The notes below the pieces were generated by a model that was not told the origin of the DNA, did no database searches, and saw only the letters and a list, made by a program, of their open reading frames with translations. From positions 62,001-126,000 of the forward strand of contig NZ_AVGG01000003.1 of assembly GCF_000498535.1 (NCBI RefSeq): a stretch of 64,000 bases of DNA, in the 5' to 3' direction. The DNA is from Flavobacterium limnosediminis JC2902. Lineage in GTDB: Bacteria > Bacteroidota > Bacteroidia > Flavobacteriales > Flavobacteriaceae. Position 1 is the stretch's first letter, and the number at the start of each line of letters is the position of its first letter. Made by a program: the position numbers and the translations under genes. Shown one piece after another: positions 17,668 to 25,679 of the stretch.

Positions 17668-18276
17668 ATGTTTGATGTACTGATTATTGGAGGTGGAGTT
17701 TCAGGGGTTTCCTGTGCACTTATTCTGGGATCTGCTCACAGAAAAACTTTTGCTGCCGACAAAAAAATCGCCATTATTACCCATCAGAAGGCATCCTCTT
17801 TACAAGACGCCATTTTCCACAATGCATACGGAGTTCCAAACGGAAAATTAGGTTCGGAACTATTAACGGAAAGTACCCAGCACATGGCGGAAGTGTATCC
17901 ACACATCCAACAGATCGAAGATGAAAAAGTCCTGAAAGTAACGGGAGAAGCGGGGAATTTCACCATTATCACCAATAAAAACGCGTACACTTCAAGGAAT
18001 ATTGTTGTCGGAATCGGTTCTTCCAATTTATTCGACATCGACGGACTGACGCAGTACGTTGAACCCCACAAAAAATCACTGACGGAAAAAAACCGCATCC
18101 AACTCAGAAATACAGACCATAAAGTAACTGAAGGGATTTATGTTTGCGGAACACTTGCCGGACACCGAAGCCAGCTTTCCATTGCGGCCGGAAGTGGTGC
18201 GGCTGTCGCTACCGATATTCTTGTTTTATGGAATGATGGTGTAGAAACACACAGTCATGACAGCATCAGAAAGTAG
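17668..18276 (+). CDS. Short FAD-binding oxidoreductase, thioredoxin reductase-like
   Basis: 202 residues. The N-terminal dinucleotide motif GGGVSGVSCA (about 8-17) and the C-terminal GIYVCGTLAGHRSQLSIAAGSGAAVATDI (about 150-178) are the two FAD-domain marks of thioredoxin reductase-like flavoproteins. The NADPH domain of about 110 residues with the C-x-x-C redox pair is absent, and the protein is about 110 residues shorter than thioredoxin reductase. It could be an FAD-only protein using another reductant, or a degenerate copy. The frame is intact and codon use looks normal. Operon with the preceding membrane peptide. Confidence 0.8.
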   Translation: MFDVLIIGGGVSGVSCALILGSAHRKTFAADKKIAIITHQKASSLQDAIFHNAYGVPNGKLGSELLTESTQHMAEVYPHIQQIEDEKVLKVTGEAGNFTIITNKNAYTSRNIVVGIGSSNLFDIDGLTQYVEPHKKSLTEKNRIQLRNTDHKVTEGIYVCGTLAGHRSQLSIAAGSGAAVATDILVLWNDGVETHSHDSIRK

Positions 18277-18341
18277 TAGCCAGTTAGCAGTTACACCGCT
18301 TGCCCAATACTATTTCCTGAGATACTAACCTCTAAAAAAAC

Positions 18342-18376
18342 AAGGGCTTCGTCTTTAAATGACGGGAAGCCCTTAA
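18342..18376 (+). terminator. Hairpin between FAD protein and S41 protease
   Basis: AAGGGCTTC with inner GTC pairs with GAC and GGAAGCCCTT around TTTAAAT. It has an A-run upstream and a weak T-run, and sits between two convergent genes. It can act as a terminator, mainly for the minus-strand side. Confidence 0.65.
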
Positions 18377-18452
18377 ATATCAGTTTATTCATTTTTTCAG
18401 ACACATCAAAAATACGTTTGCATCTGCAGTCTAAAATCTGTGATCAGCCATC

Positions 18453-20027
18453 TTATTTCTTCCCAAGCACCTTTTTCACCATCACATCTTCCTTCAGTAC
18501 CATTTGAAAATATTTATTCTCATCAAACAACTGACGGGAAAATTCCGCAGCGATATAACGTTTTACAACGGCCTTTTGACTGTCCAGATTAAAAACCAAT
18601 CCGCTTCTTGAAACATAGCTTTTAAAGTTATTGAAGTACACATCCGTTGCATTCAGTTTTTGCACCATTTGAGGAAACGTCAGGTTTCGGAAGGATTTTC
18701 GGTCTTTATCCAATTGTTCAAAAACGAAATAACTCATTAAACCCGATTGCATCAACATTCCCAATGCCTCATCACCGTGACTTCCTTCAATCGGCACGAA
18801 AACATCAGGGATAATTCCGCCTCCACCATAAACGATACGTCCTTTTTTGGTTTTGAATTTCAGACTGTCGGCCACTTTAATACTGTCGGCTGCAAAAAGT
18901 TCGCCACTTACGAAACGCTTTTCGAAATCACTGAAATAATCATCAGTTCCGTTTGTATAAGGTTTCTGGATCGAACGTCCCGAAGGTGTGTAATAGCGTG
19001 CCACAGTTAATCGCACCGCCGAGCCGTCACCTAAAGGCATCTCTTTCTGAACCAATCCTTTCCCAAAAGAACGACGTCCGACAACAGTCCCCCTGTCGTT
19101 ATCCTGAAGCGCTCCGGCTAAAATTTCACTCGCTGAAGCGGTATTTTCATTGATCAAAACATACACTTTCCCTGTTTCGAAATTTCCGGCTTCGGTTGCG
19201 AGGGTTTCATCGATATTCCCTTTCTTATTTTTGGTTTTTACGATAAGTTCATCATCCTTAAGAAATTCATCGGCTATATCGGCTGCCATTTCCATATACC
19301 CTCCGCCGTTATTCCGAACATCAACAATAAGTTGCGTTGCGCCTTGCTTTTTCAGTCCGAGTAAACCGTTATGAAATTCCTTATACGTGGTTTCGGCAAA
19401 ACGGTTGATTTTAACATACCCCGTTTCCTTATCCAGCATGATAGCAATATCCACACTTTTTATAGGTACCACTCCGCGCGTAACGGCTACATTGAATTTT
19501 CTGTTTTCTGATTTCCGATAGATGGTCAAATTTACTTTCGATCCCTCTTCCCCTTTCAGTTTGGAGAACAGACTATCCGTTGGCAGTTTTCTTCCGAAGA
19601 GTTTTGTTTTCCCGGCATACAGAATCCGGTCTCCGGATTTTAATCCGGCAATTTCCGACGGACCGTTTTCGATTGGTTTAATAATCGCAACGGTGTCGTT
19701 ATACATATAAAAATTCACACCGATGCCTACGAAATCACCTTTCATACTTTGAGCCACCTGCTCCATTTCGCTTTTGGCTATGTAAACCGAATGCGGATCA
19801 AGTTTTTCAAGGATTCCGTTTACGGTCAGGTCTACTATCGAATCGGTATTGATATCATCCACGTACTCGCTTTCGATGAGTTCGATAAGTTTATTCAGCT
19901 TGCTTCGATTCGCATTCGATGCAAATCCCCTTCCCGGTCCTGAAAAATTCAGATAACCGCCAATGAGCACGCCTACCGCCAAAGCCGTAGCCAGAATAAT
20001 CGGCAAGTATAATTTTTTAATTCGCAT
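18453..20027 (-). CDS. S41 family carboxy-terminal processing protease
   Basis: Predicted periplasmic tail-specific protease, 524 residues. N-terminal membrane anchor or signal (residues 4-25), a PDZ domain (about 95-180, with SKLKGEEGSKVNLTIYRK), then the catalytic S41 core: the Ser in NTASASEILAGALQDN near residue 300 and Lys in SFGKGLVQKE near 326 form the Ser-Lys dyad. C-terminal 100 residues are the helical cap. CtpA-like proteases trim or degrade envelope proteins. It is the last gene of an operon HupE-like / dCMP deaminase / S41, with gaps of six and seven bases, so it is transcribed with nucleotide and membrane genes whose link is not obvious. Confidence 0.92.
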   Translation of the reverse strand: MRIKKLYLPIILATALAVGVLIGGYLNFSGPGRGFASNANRSKLNKLIELIESEYVDDINTDSIVDLTVNGILEKLDPHSVYIAKSEMEQVAQSMKGDFVGIGVNFYMYNDTVAIIKPIENGPSEIAGLKSGDRILYAGKTKLFGRKLPTDSLFSKLKGEEGSKVNLTIYRKSENRKFNVAVTRGVVPIKSVDIAIMLDKETGYVKINRFAETTYKEFHNGLLGLKKQGATQLIVDVRNNGGGYMEMAADIADEFLKDDELIVKTKNKKGNIDETLATEAGNFETGKVYVLINENTASASEILAGALQDNDRGTVVGRRSFGKGLVQKEMPLGDGSAVRLTVARYYTPSGRSIQKPYTNGTDDYFSDFEKRFVSGELFAADSIKVADSLKFKTKKGRIVYGGGGIIPDVFVPIEGSHGDEALGMLMQSGLMSYFVFEQLDKDRKSFRNLTFPQMVQKLNATDVYFNNFKSYVSRSGLVFNLDSQKAVVKRYIAAEFSRQLFDENKYFQMVLKEDVMVKKVLGKK

Positions 20028-20033
20028 CGTATC

Positions 20034-20462
20034 TTACTCCAATTCCGTCATAATATCTACCTCAACCCCTGCTTTTCTTAAGAATTCCAATCCGGAATCG
20101 TCTTTATATCCTTCATGGTACACCACGCGTTTCACACCCGACTGATGAATCAGCTTGCTACACTCCTTACAAGGCGAGAGTGTTATATACAATGTTGCCC
20201 CTTCACACGATTGTGTAGAACGGGCCACTTTTGAAATCGCATTGGCTTCTGCATGTAGCACATACCATTTGGTCAGCCCTTCATGGTCTTCACAGCAGTT
20301 TTCAAATCCCGATGGTGTTCCGTTATATCCGTCGGAAATGATCATTCGGTCTTTCACTATGATTGCTCCCACTTTTTTGCGTTGACAATAGGACAATTGC
20401 CCCCATTCTTTGGCAATGCGCAAATAAGCCTTATCGTATTTTTCTTTTTTCTTTTCTTTCAT
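20034..20462 (-). CDS. dCMP/cytidine deaminase (ComEB-like)
   Basis: 142 residues with the zinc deaminase marks HAEANAI near residue 79 (zinc His and catalytic Glu) and PCKECSK near 109 (two zinc cysteines). The KWGQLSYCQRKKVGAIIV start and CCEDHEGLTKWYV segment are typical of ComE-type dCMP deaminases, which make dUMP for thymidylate synthesis. The third zinc-binding cysteine pattern (CEDHEGLTKWYVLHAE) fits that family. Middle gene of the operon, six bases upstream of the S41 gene and seven downstream of the HupE-like gene. Confidence 0.9.
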   Translation of the reverse strand: MKEKKKEKYDKAYLRIAKEWGQLSYCQRKKVGAIIVKDRMIISDGYNGTPSGFENCCEDHEGLTKWYVLHAEANAISKVARSTQSCEGATLYITLSPCKECSKLIHQSGVKRVVYHEGYKDDSGLEFLRKAGVEVDIMTELE

Positions 20463-20469
20463 TATAAAC

Positions 20470-21063
20470 TTATCTGTTCCAAATCTCGCTATTGATAATC
20501 ATCGGCAGCACCACTCCAACCACAAAAGCCGACATAACCAGTGACCAATCCCGTTTTGAAAACCTAAAGAACGTCTGCACCACATAGGAAAGTATCAAAA
20601 CAGCCACCACAATTAAAATCTGCGCCGCTTCTATCCCTACGGCAAATTCCAAAAGCGGAACTAATTTATCGGAGGCGCTTCCAGGCAAAATGGTTTTAAA
20701 ATAATTGGAGAACCCTAACCCGTGGATGATTCCGAAGAATGCCGTCACCAATGCCACAAAGGCAATACTTTCCTGTTTCCCCGATTTTCCAGCTGTAAAC
20801 AAATGAAACAGCGCGGTGATCAGAATCGTAATCGGAATCAGAAACTCGACCAGACCTGGTTTGATGTACACCACTCCGAAAACAGAGAGCATCAGCGCCA
20901 AAGTATGTCCGACTGTAAACAGAGAAACCAATATGAAGACCTGTTTCCAGTCTTTAAAAGCATAAGGGGTCACCAGGGCAATCAGAAACAAGATATGATC
21001 GTAAGCATTAATATCCAGCACATGATGAAGACCAATATTGAAATACGTTAGAAATTCCGACAT
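20470..21063 (-). CDS. HupE/UreJ family membrane protein
   Basis: 197 residues, hydrophobic, about six or seven membrane segments. The start YFNIGLHHVLDINAYDHILFLIALVTPYAFKDWKQVF is typical of HupE/UreJ_2: a conserved His and Asp near residues 12-21 and GHTLALMLS near 53 give metal-ligand candidates. Family members are linked to nickel or cobalt transport in hydrogenase and urease operons, but here no such enzyme is near. The family assignment is clear; the substrate is not. First gene of the operon with dCMP deaminase and S41 protease. Confidence 0.85.
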   Translation of the reverse strand: MSEFLTYFNIGLHHVLDINAYDHILFLIALVTPYAFKDWKQVFILVSLFTVGHTLALMLSVFGVVYIKPGLVEFLIPITILITALFHLFTAGKSGKQESIAFVALVTAFFGIIHGLGFSNYFKTILPGSASDKLVPLLEFAVGIEAAQILIVVAVLILSYVVQTFFRFSKRDWSLVMSAFVVGVVLPMIINSEIWNR

Positions 21064-21089
21064 TTTAAACAGTTTAAAGATTGGGTATT

Positions 21090-21097
21090 CAAACTTA
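21090..21097 (-). promoter_or_regulatory. -7 box of the HupE-like / dCMP deaminase / S41 operon
   Basis: On the minus strand TAAGTTTG matches TAnnTTTG, 26 bases before the ATG at 21063. The -33 region has no clear TTG at the right distance. Confidence 0.45.
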
Positions 21098-21171
21098 CAA
21101 TTTATTTTGATAATTGCTTTCTTCCGTTAAGAAAAGCTTACCAATTTAATACTAACGAAACAGAAAATTCG

Positions 21172-21179
21172 TAAATTTG
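21172..21179 (+). promoter_or_regulatory. -7 box of the TerB-like gene
   Basis: TAAATTTG matches the -7 consensus and lies 22 bases before the ATG at 21202. A convincing -33 box is not seen. Confidence 0.5.
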
Positions 21180-21201
21180 AGTTTAACTAAAACATACAAC
21201 T

Positions 21202-21633
21202 ATGTCAATTTCAGATTTATTTGATAGCGAATTTAAAGCTCGTAATAAGGGACATTTTTCTGCCATTGTTAGGGTTGCGCTTGCCGACGGCGATTGGAGC
21301 CCCGAAAAAAAAGCATTTCTTGACAAACTTGCTGTTAAGTTGGAAATCTCTAAAGAGGAGTATGAGGAAATCCTTGAGAATCCTCTGAAATACCCCATTA
21401 ATGCACCATCCGTTTACATTCACCGACTGGAGCGGCTTTACGATTTATCCCGAATGGTTTATGCGGACAAGGTTCTGGGACCCAAACAAAAAGAGATTCT
21501 GGAGAAATTTGCCTTAGCCTTAGGATTTACACCGGGCAATGTCAAACTGATCGTGGAAAAAGCACTATCTCTCTTAATATTACATGTAGATCTGGATACA
21601 TTTATCTATGAAATGCAGCATATGAATAAATAG
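21202..21633 (+). CDS. TerB family tellurite resistance-like protein
   Basis: 143 residues, all helical. ARVALADGDWSPEK-like wording appears as IVRVALADGDWSPEKKAFLDKLAVKLEIS near residue 22, the TerB metal-binding pattern with acidic Asp-Gly-Asp, and a second copy YADKVLGPKQKEILEKFALALGFT near 88. TerB-like folds bind calcium or other divalent cations; many are not involved in tellurite resistance. Whether this one has that role is unknown. No ter partners are near, so it may be a general stress protein. Monocistronic, between two divergent and convergent neighbours. Confidence 0.82.
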   Translation: MSISDLFDSEFKARNKGHFSAIVRVALADGDWSPEKKAFLDKLAVKLEISKEEYEEILENPLKYPINAPSVYIHRLERLYDLSRMVYADKVLGPKQKEILEKFALALGFTPGNVKLIVEKALSLLILHVDLDTFIYEMQHMNK

Positions 21634-21639
21634 TTTTTT

Positions 21640-21674
21640 GAGGTACTGAGGCGCTAAGGTACTGAGGTAGTAAG
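21640..21674. repeat. Word-like intergenic repeat, left arm
   Basis: The segment is built from seven- to ten-base words such as GGTACTGAG, CGCTAAG and GGTACTGAGG in tandem. Its reverse complement reappears at 21756-21783, so the two make an inverted repeat around the terminator. It resembles the islands at 62718-62760 and is typical of such dispersed words in Flavobacterium genomes (family knowledge, not checked). Confidence 0.6.
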
Positions 21675-21706
21675 TTTCCCAGCAACTGACAGAAAACATA
21701 AATAAC

Positions 21707-21750
21707 GAAAAAAGGAGTAAAAACATCTCTTTTCACTCCTTTTCCCTTTT
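21707..21750. terminator. Bidirectional terminator between TerB-like gene and fbp
   Basis: AAAAAAGGAGT pairs with ACTCCTTTT around a 16-base loop and has T-runs on both sides, so it can stop the convergent TerB-like and fbp genes. Confidence 0.75.
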
Positions 21751-21755
21751 TATAG

Positions 21756-21783
21756 AACTCAGTACCTTAGTAACTTAGCACCT
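21756..21783. repeat. Word-like intergenic repeat, right arm
   Basis: Contains CAGTACCTTAG and AACTTAGCACC, the reverse complement of words in the arm at 21640-21674. It runs up to the fbp stop codon. Confidence 0.6.
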
Positions 21784-22798
21784 ACTTGTATTTCGCCATA
21801 AATTCTTCGGCTTTCTCCACCATGTTCTGGCTTCCGCAGAAGAAAGGAACGCGTTGGTGTAATTCCGTCGGCTGGATTTCCATGATTCTTCCGTACCCGT
21901 CTGAAGCTTTTCCGCCTGCCTGTTCGGCAATAAATGCCATCGGATTGCATTCGTACAACAAACGCAGTTTACCATTTGGCGCCTTGGAACTGGTCGGATA
22001 TATATAAACCCCGCCTTTAATCATGTTTCGGTGGAAATCGGAAACCAAACTTCCTATGTAACGTGACGTATACGGACGATCGCCCTCTTCCATCTGACAG
22101 TATTTAATATAATCTTTCACACCTTGCGGAAAGTGAATATAGTTTCCTTCGTTTACCGAATAAATTTTACCATCTTTGGAATACTGCATGTTCGGATGTG
22201 AAAGGTAAAACGTTCCGATAGCCGGATTAAGTGTAAATCCGTTTACGCCGTGTCCGGTAGTATATACTAACATGGTAGATGTTCCGTAAATCACATAACC
22301 TGCCGCTACCTGTTGGTCGCCCGGTTGCAAAAAATCTTCCAGTGTAACCGGAGTTCCCATCGGTGTCACTCTTCGGAATACCGAAAATATCGTTCCCACG
22401 GAAACATTCACATCGATATTGGAAGAACCATCCAACGGATCCATCAAAACCACATATTTACTATTATCGTCCCCGGCTTTTCCATGAATAGCGATAAAAT
22501 CGTCATTTTCTTCCGAAGCAATACCGCAAACGATCTCACGGTTAGTCAGCGTCTGAATAAAGACCTCATTGGCATAAACGTCTAATTTCTGCTGATCTTC
22601 TCCTTGAATATTCTGCTCACCGGCGGCTCCTACAATATCCACCAACCCGGCTTTATTTACTTTATAATTTACTACCTTTGCAGCCAGACGAATGGCATTG
22701 ATAATACGTGATAACTCTCCGGACGAATACTTGAATTCTTCTTGTTTTTCGATGATAAATTCACCTAAGGTCTTGTTACGATGTTTCATTATTGGCAT
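21782..22798 (-). CDS. fbp: Fructose-1,6-bisphosphatase class I
   Basis: Key gluconeogenic enzyme that removes the 1-phosphate of fructose 1,6-bisphosphate. About 338 residues from the chosen start at 22798 ([14 protein letters not shown]); a start nine bases later is equally possible, and the extra 10 residues up to 22828 lie over an apparent -7 element. Family marks: E-E-N-D-D-F-I-A-I, then [26 protein letters not shown] near residue 115 (the D-P-L-D-G-S-S metal and phosphate loop) and KGGVYIYP near 280. Expected to be Mg-dependent and regulated; class I enzymes are often AMP-inhibited, not shown here. Divergent from the M48 gene. Confidence 0.93.
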   Translation of the reverse strand: MPIMKHRNKTLGEFIIEKQEEFKYSSGELSRIINAIRLAAKVVNYKVNKAGLVDIVGAAGEQNIQGEDQQKLDVYANEVFIQTLTNREIVCGIASEENDDFIAIHGKAGDDNSKYVVLMDPLDGSSNIDVNVSVGTIFSVFRRVTPMGTPVTLEDFLQPGDQQVAAGYVIYGTSTMLVYTTGHGVNGFTLNPAIGTFYLSHPNMQYSKDGKIYSVNEGNYIHFPQGVKDYIKYCQMEEGDRPYTSRYIGSLVSDFHRNMIKGGVYIYPTSSKAPNGKLRLLYECNPMAFIAEQAGGKASDGYGRIMEIQPTELHQRVPFFCGSQNMVEKAEEFMAKYK

Positions 22799-22922
22799 GT
22801 CGTTTTTGCGGTTGCAAATATTAATCATATTTTTGATTTATAATGCAATATTTTGAAATAATATTCATTTTCAAACGGATATAAAAATAATCATAAATGT
22901 CTTTCGCCTTAATTTTAATTTT

Positions 22923-23768
22923 ATGAAAAAAACAACTTTACTTTTTGTTACGCTGTTTGCAGTTTTAGGATTACAAAATACCAACGCCCAAATCAATTTA
23001 GGAGAAAAAGCATTGGGAGCGGTTCAAAAAGGAATTACCGGTTTTACATTCAGCGATGCAGATGCCGCAAACCTTTCCCGTGAAGCCGTTGCCAAAATGG
23101 ATAAGGAAAATCCCGTTGCCGATGACAAAGACCCGTACACCATCCGATTAAAAAAAGTTTTCGGAAAACACGCCAGTGAAAATGGGTTAAAACTGAATTT
23201 CAAAGTTTACAAATTAAAAGAAGTAAACGCCTTTGCCACTGCGGACGGCAGCGTAAGAGTTTATTCCGGATTGATGGACATCATGGACGACAACGAACTT
23301 TTAGCCGTAATCGGACACGAAATCGGACACGTTGCCAATCACGATTCGCGAGATGCCATCAAAGCAGCTTACCAGAAAGAAGCCTTAACCGATGCGGTAG
23401 CTTCTCAGTCAGCCGATGTGGCTAAGCTAACCGACAGCCAGTTGGGTAAAATCGGAAATGCGATGATTGACAGCAAACACAGCCGCAAACAGGAATCGGA
23501 AGCCGATCTATATTCGTATGATTTCATGAAACGCAACGGATACAATGTGAATGCTGTGGAATCGGCCTTTACCATACTGGCCAAATTAAGCGAGGGCAAA
23601 GAGGCGTCTTTCATCGAAAAAATGTTAAGTTCCCATCCCGAAGCCAAAGAAAGAGCCGCCAATGCAAAAGCAAGAGCCGAAAAAGACGGTTTATATAAAC
23701 CCTACGTAAAACAAACGGCAAAACCGGCGACCAAAAAAACCACAACTAAGAAAAAGAAGAAAAAATAA
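22923..23768 (+). CDS. M48 family metalloprotease
   Basis: 281 residues with a signal peptide ending near residue 22 (QNTNAQ), so probably periplasmic. The catalytic motif HEIGH is near residue 132 (two zinc His and the general base Glu); the third ligand is expected in the E-S-E-A-D segment (KQESEADLYSYDFMKR), near residue 195. This gives the Oma1/BepA-like layout without membrane segments. The C-terminus is strongly basic (KKTTTKKKKKK), which is unusual and may bind nucleic acid or a negatively charged surface. Four bases separate it from the downstream GNAT gene, so both are one operon. Confidence 0.9.
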   Translation: MKKTTLLFVTLFAVLGLQNTNAQINLGEKALGAVQKGITGFTFSDADAANLSREAVAKMDKENPVADDKDPYTIRLKKVFGKHASENGLKLNFKVYKLKEVNAFATADGSVRVYSGLMDIMDDNELLAVIGHEIGHVANHDSRDAIKAAYQKEALTDAVASQSADVAKLTDSQLGKIGNAMIDSKHSRKQESEADLYSYDFMKRNGYNVNAVESAFTILAKLSEGKEASFIEKMLSSHPEAKERAANAKARAEKDGLYKPYVKQTAKPATKKTTTKKKKKK

Positions 23769-23772
23769 AGCC

Positions 23773-24246
23773 ATGCACATCAGAAAAGGAACCGAAAAAG
23801 ACATGCCGGCCGTTCTTGATTTGATACGCGAATTGGCGATATTCGAAAAAGAACCCGATGCCGTAGTGGTTACCGTGGCCGATTTGGTGCGTGACGGTTT
23901 TGGCGATAAGCCATTATTTCACACTTTTATAGCAGAAGTTGACGGAGAAATCACAGGCATGGCCTTGTATTATTATCGTTATTCGACCTGGAAAGGAAAA
24001 ACCATCCATCTGGAAGATCTGATTGTGAAAGAAAAAATGCGCGGTACGGGTTTGGGGTTAGCACTATATACCGAAATCATGAAACAAGGCAAAGCCGATG
24101 GCGTTAGAAGAATTGAATGGAATGTATTGGACTGGAACCAAAACGCCATCGATTTCTATGAAAAATCGGGAGCGAAAATATTGGACGACTGGAGAGTGGT
24201 TCAAATGAACGAAGAAGGAATTGCGGCCTTTTTAAACCGCAACTAA
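23773..24246 (+). CDS. GNAT family N-acetyltransferase
   Basis: 157 residues with one GNAT fold close to the spermidine/diamine acetyltransferase group: MRGTGLGLALYTEIM (about 92-106) is the acetyl-CoA loop, ALYYYRYSTWKGKTIHLEDLIV precedes it, and NQNAIDFYEKSGAK ends the fold. A substrate such as a polyamine or diamine is plausible but not shown. It shares an operon with the M48 gene four bases upstream, and lies 78 bases before aspartate kinase. Confidence 0.88.
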   Translation: MHIRKGTEKDMPAVLDLIRELAIFEKEPDAVVVTVADLVRDGFGDKPLFHTFIAEVDGEITGMALYYYRYSTWKGKTIHLEDLIVKEKMRGTGLGLALYTEIMKQGKADGVRRIEWNVLDWNQNAIDFYEKSGAKILDDWRVVQMNEEGIAAFLNRN

Positions 24247-24263
24247 CTATATTCAACAACTAT

Positions 24264-24308
24264 CAATCCGGAATTCTGAATCCGGTTTTTCCGAAATTCA
24301 GAGGATTG
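24264..24308 (+). other. Stem-loop in the aspartate kinase leader
   Basis: CAATCC and CTGAAT pair with ATTCAG and GGATTG, with CCGG/CCGA words near the loop. It lies in the 78-base gap before aspartate kinase. It may be a terminator of the GNAT gene or a leader structure; the T-run sits inside the loop, so neither is certain. Confidence 0.4.
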
Positions 24309-24324
24309 GAATATTTTAAACAAC

Positions 24325-25578
24325 ATGAGAATTTTTAAATTTGGAGGAGCCTCCGTAAAAGATGCCGAAGGCATTAAAAACGTACACAGTGTTTTACAAC
24401 AGGTAGGTTATGAAGATGTACTTCTTGTAGTTTCGGCTATGGGAAAAACTACCAATGCTTTGGAAGTGGTAATCAAAAATTATTTTGACAAATCCAAGGA
24501 ATTGAATGCTTCGGTTCAGGAAGTAAAGAAATACCACAATCAGATTTTACTGGATTTGTTTGAAGACGAAAAACATTCCGTTTTTGCAGCTGTAAACAAA
24601 CATTTCAGCGATTTGGAATACTTCTTAAGCTCGAACAAATCACCAAATTACAATTTCGTGTACGATCAGATTGTAAGCATGGGGGAAATCATTTCGACGA
24701 CTATTCTAAGTCACTACTTTAATCATGTCGGAGTAAAAAACAACTGGGTAGATGTCCGCACCCTTATCAAAACCGACAATACCTATCGTGATGCGATTGT
24801 AGATTGGGAAACCACGCAAAAAAACATCTCCAAAAACGTAAAAAAGAAAGTCTTAAACATCACTCAGGGATTCCTGGGTTCGGATGAAAACAACTTCACC
24901 ACCACTTTAGGCCGTGAAGGTTCCGATTACACGGCTGCGATTTTCGCCTATTGTTTAAATGCCGAAAGCGTAACCATCTGGAAAGACGTTCCGGGCGTTT
25001 TAAATGCCGATCCGAGGTATTTTGAAAACACCACTTTATTGAATCAGATTTCGTATCGCGAAGCTATCGAGTTAGCGTTTTACGGTGCTTCGGTAATCCA
25101 CCCTAAAACCTTACAACCGCTGCAAAGCAAAGAAATTCCGTTGTATGTAAAATCATTCCTGAATCCGCTTTTACCGGGAACCAGCATCGCCAAAGGAACC
25201 CATCTGGAGCCGGAAACCTCATGTTTCATCGTGAAGAAAAACCAATTGCTGTTATCCCTTTCTTCGATTGATTTCTCCTTCATTATGGAAGAAAACATCA
25301 GCGAAATCTTCGGATTATTCCACAAATACAAAGTCAAAGTAAGTTTGATTCAGAACACAGCGATCAGTTTCTCGGTTTGCATTGAAGATAAATTCGGCAA
25401 TTTCGAAGAACTAAAAAAGATTCTGGCAAAGAAATTCAAGATTTCTTACAATGAAAATGTATCGCTGTACACCATCCGTCATTTTACCGACAAAGCCATC
25501 AAAATGGTAGAGAAAGACAAAACAGTTCTGGTGAAACAAATAAGCCGCGAAACAATGCAGATTGTCACGAAAGAATAA
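24325..25578 (+). CDS. Aspartate kinase
   Basis: First enzyme of the aspartate pathway to lysine, methionine, threonine and isoleucine. 417 residues, monofunctional: kinase domain from KFGGASVKDAEGIKN (residue 5) with GREGSDYTAAIFAYCLNA near 197 and YGASVIHPKTLQPL near 253, followed by a C-terminal ACT-like part of about 120 residues. The ACT region is likely to bind an end-product amino acid, as in other lysC-type enzymes; which one is not visible. It lacks the fused homoserine dehydrogenase. Ends in a strong hairpin terminator. Confidence 0.92.
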   Translation: MRIFKFGGASVKDAEGIKNVHSVLQQVGYEDVLLVVSAMGKTTNALEVVIKNYFDKSKELNASVQEVKKYHNQILLDLFEDEKHSVFAAVNKHFSDLEYFLSSNKSPNYNFVYDQIVSMGEIISTTILSHYFNHVGVKNNWVDVRTLIKTDNTYRDAIVDWETTQKNISKNVKKKVLNITQGFLGSDENNFTTTLGREGSDYTAAIFAYCLNAESVTIWKDVPGVLNADPRYFENTTLLNQISYREAIELAFYGASVIHPKTLQPLQSKEIPLYVKSFLNPLLPGTSIAKGTHLEPETSCFIVKKNQLLLSLSSIDFSFIMEENISEIFGLFHKYKVKVSLIQNTAISFSVCIEDKFGNFEELKKILAKKFKISYNENVSLYTIRHFTDKAIKMVEKDKTVLVKQISRETMQIVTKE

Positions 25579-25593
25579 CAAACAAATAAAAGT

Positions 25594-25627
25594 AAAGCCG
25601 AAAACAATAACCGTTTTCGGCTTTTAT
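25594..25627 (+). terminator. Terminator after aspartate kinase
   Basis: AAAGCCGAAAAC pairs with GTTTTCGGCTTT around AATAACC, followed by a short T-rich tract. It lies 16 bases after the stop. Confidence 0.85.
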
Positions 25628-25649
25628 ATTTCTTGTCAATTATAAATAC

Positions 25650-25657
25650 TACTTTTG
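25650..25657 (+). promoter_or_regulatory. -7 box of the 1134-aa outer-membrane gene
   Basis: TACTTTTG followed by GG matches TAnnTTTG. Its ten-base form TACTTTTGGG recurs before the lipoprotein gene at 29118, which suggests the two genes share regulation. It lies 22 bases before the start at 25680. Confidence 0.55.
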
Positions 25658-25679
25658 GGAATTCCGAGTTATAGTAGTT

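Noticed and set aside
17668..18276. Thioredoxin reductase
   Set aside because: The NADPH domain and the redox cysteine pair are absent, so the name is not justified.
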